From Planctomycetota bacterium (GTDB lineage: Bacteria; Planctomycetota; Phycisphaerae; WQYP01), in the NCBI GenBank assembly GCA_021826605.1, contig JAKAZF010000235.1, forward strand, positions 1 to 5,422: DNA of 5,422 bases. Reading direction: 5' to 3'. A model generated the notes under the pieces. That model was given only the letters and a program-made list of their open reading frames with translations, did not search any database and had not been told where the DNA came from. Made by a program: the position numbers and the translations under genes. Positions 5,325-5,422 of this stretch are shown here, piece after piece. Position 1 is the first letter of the stretch; every line of letters begins with the position of its first letter.

Positions 5325-5422
5325 ATGAAGGCATTCACGCGGAAATTGGCCCGTCGCTACGGTGTGGTATTGAAGAAATATATCGCCAATTCCGAAGAGG
5401 CGATTCTGGTACAAGATCGGAA
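5325..5422 (+). CDS. 5' end of a gene probably starting with an RsbU-type N-terminal domain
   Basis: 32 complete codons and two bases before the window ends; no stop. It starts three nt after the rsbX stop, with GGGAG seven nt ahead of the ATG. The visible part (LARRYGVVLKKYIANSEEAI) resembles the first helices of the RsbU N-terminal, RsbT-binding domain, where a Y-x-x-x-L helix leads to an E-x-x-L segment. In comparable operons in Gram-negative bacteria the gene after rsbX is often a sensor kinase or a PP2C phosphatase carrying that domain. Position and onset fit this, but the length is too small to tell which output domain follows. Confidence 0.55.
   Translation, partial: MKAFTRKLARRYGVVLKKYIANSEEAILVQDR

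Noticed and set aside
1..5422. CRISPR array, tRNA, rRNA, insertion sequence or attachment site
   Set aside because: No regularly spaced repeats, no cloverleaf or rRNA core sequence, no transposase or integrase motif, and no flanking terminal inverted repeats were seen.

Overview
The window carries two divergent blocks separated by about 1 kb of poorly coding DNA. The right block (2844 to the right edge, + strand) is a tightly packed stressosome-type operon: rsbR, rsbS, rsbT, an rsbX-like phosphatase and the first 32 codons of a further gene. The gene order, the 20-nt and 11-nt overlaps, the 1-nt and 3-nt gaps, and the conserved motifs of each protein make this part secure. The left block (- strand) holds a NusG/UpxY-like antitermination factor (177-854) and an orphan, diverged RsbS-like STAS protein (1334-1957). 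The 23 codons at the extreme left edge could begin a downstream gene of the nusG-like transcript.

Between the blocks lie what looks like a frameshifted 3' remnant of a PEP-CTERM secreted-protein gene (1974-2337, -), a strong intrinsic terminator on the - strand (2001-2056), a second on the + strand with no evident gene before it (2482-2526), and a leader/promoter region for the rsb operon (2527-2843). The 873-1333 gap is the long upstream region of the nusG-like gene and shows only small hairpins.

Expected roles: RsbR and RsbS form the stressosome scaffold and hold the switch kinase RsbT. Under stress RsbT phosphorylates the STAS domains and is released to a downstream target, and RsbX removes the phosphates to reset the system. 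The gene after rsbX begins like proteins with an RsbU-type N-terminal helical domain, so it is the likely RsbT target or output. No sigma-B, RsbV or RsbW gene is visible, so the module may feed a different output than the Bacillus general stress sigma factor.

Organism: moderate GC (estimated in the mid 50s per cent by eye), good Shine-Dalgarno sites, a specialised NusG paralogue and a probable PEP-CTERM remnant point to a Gram-negative, exopolysaccharide-producing bacterium. I would guess the PVC group (Verrucomicrobiota/Kiritimatiellota) or a neighbour, but the sequence alone does not settle this.
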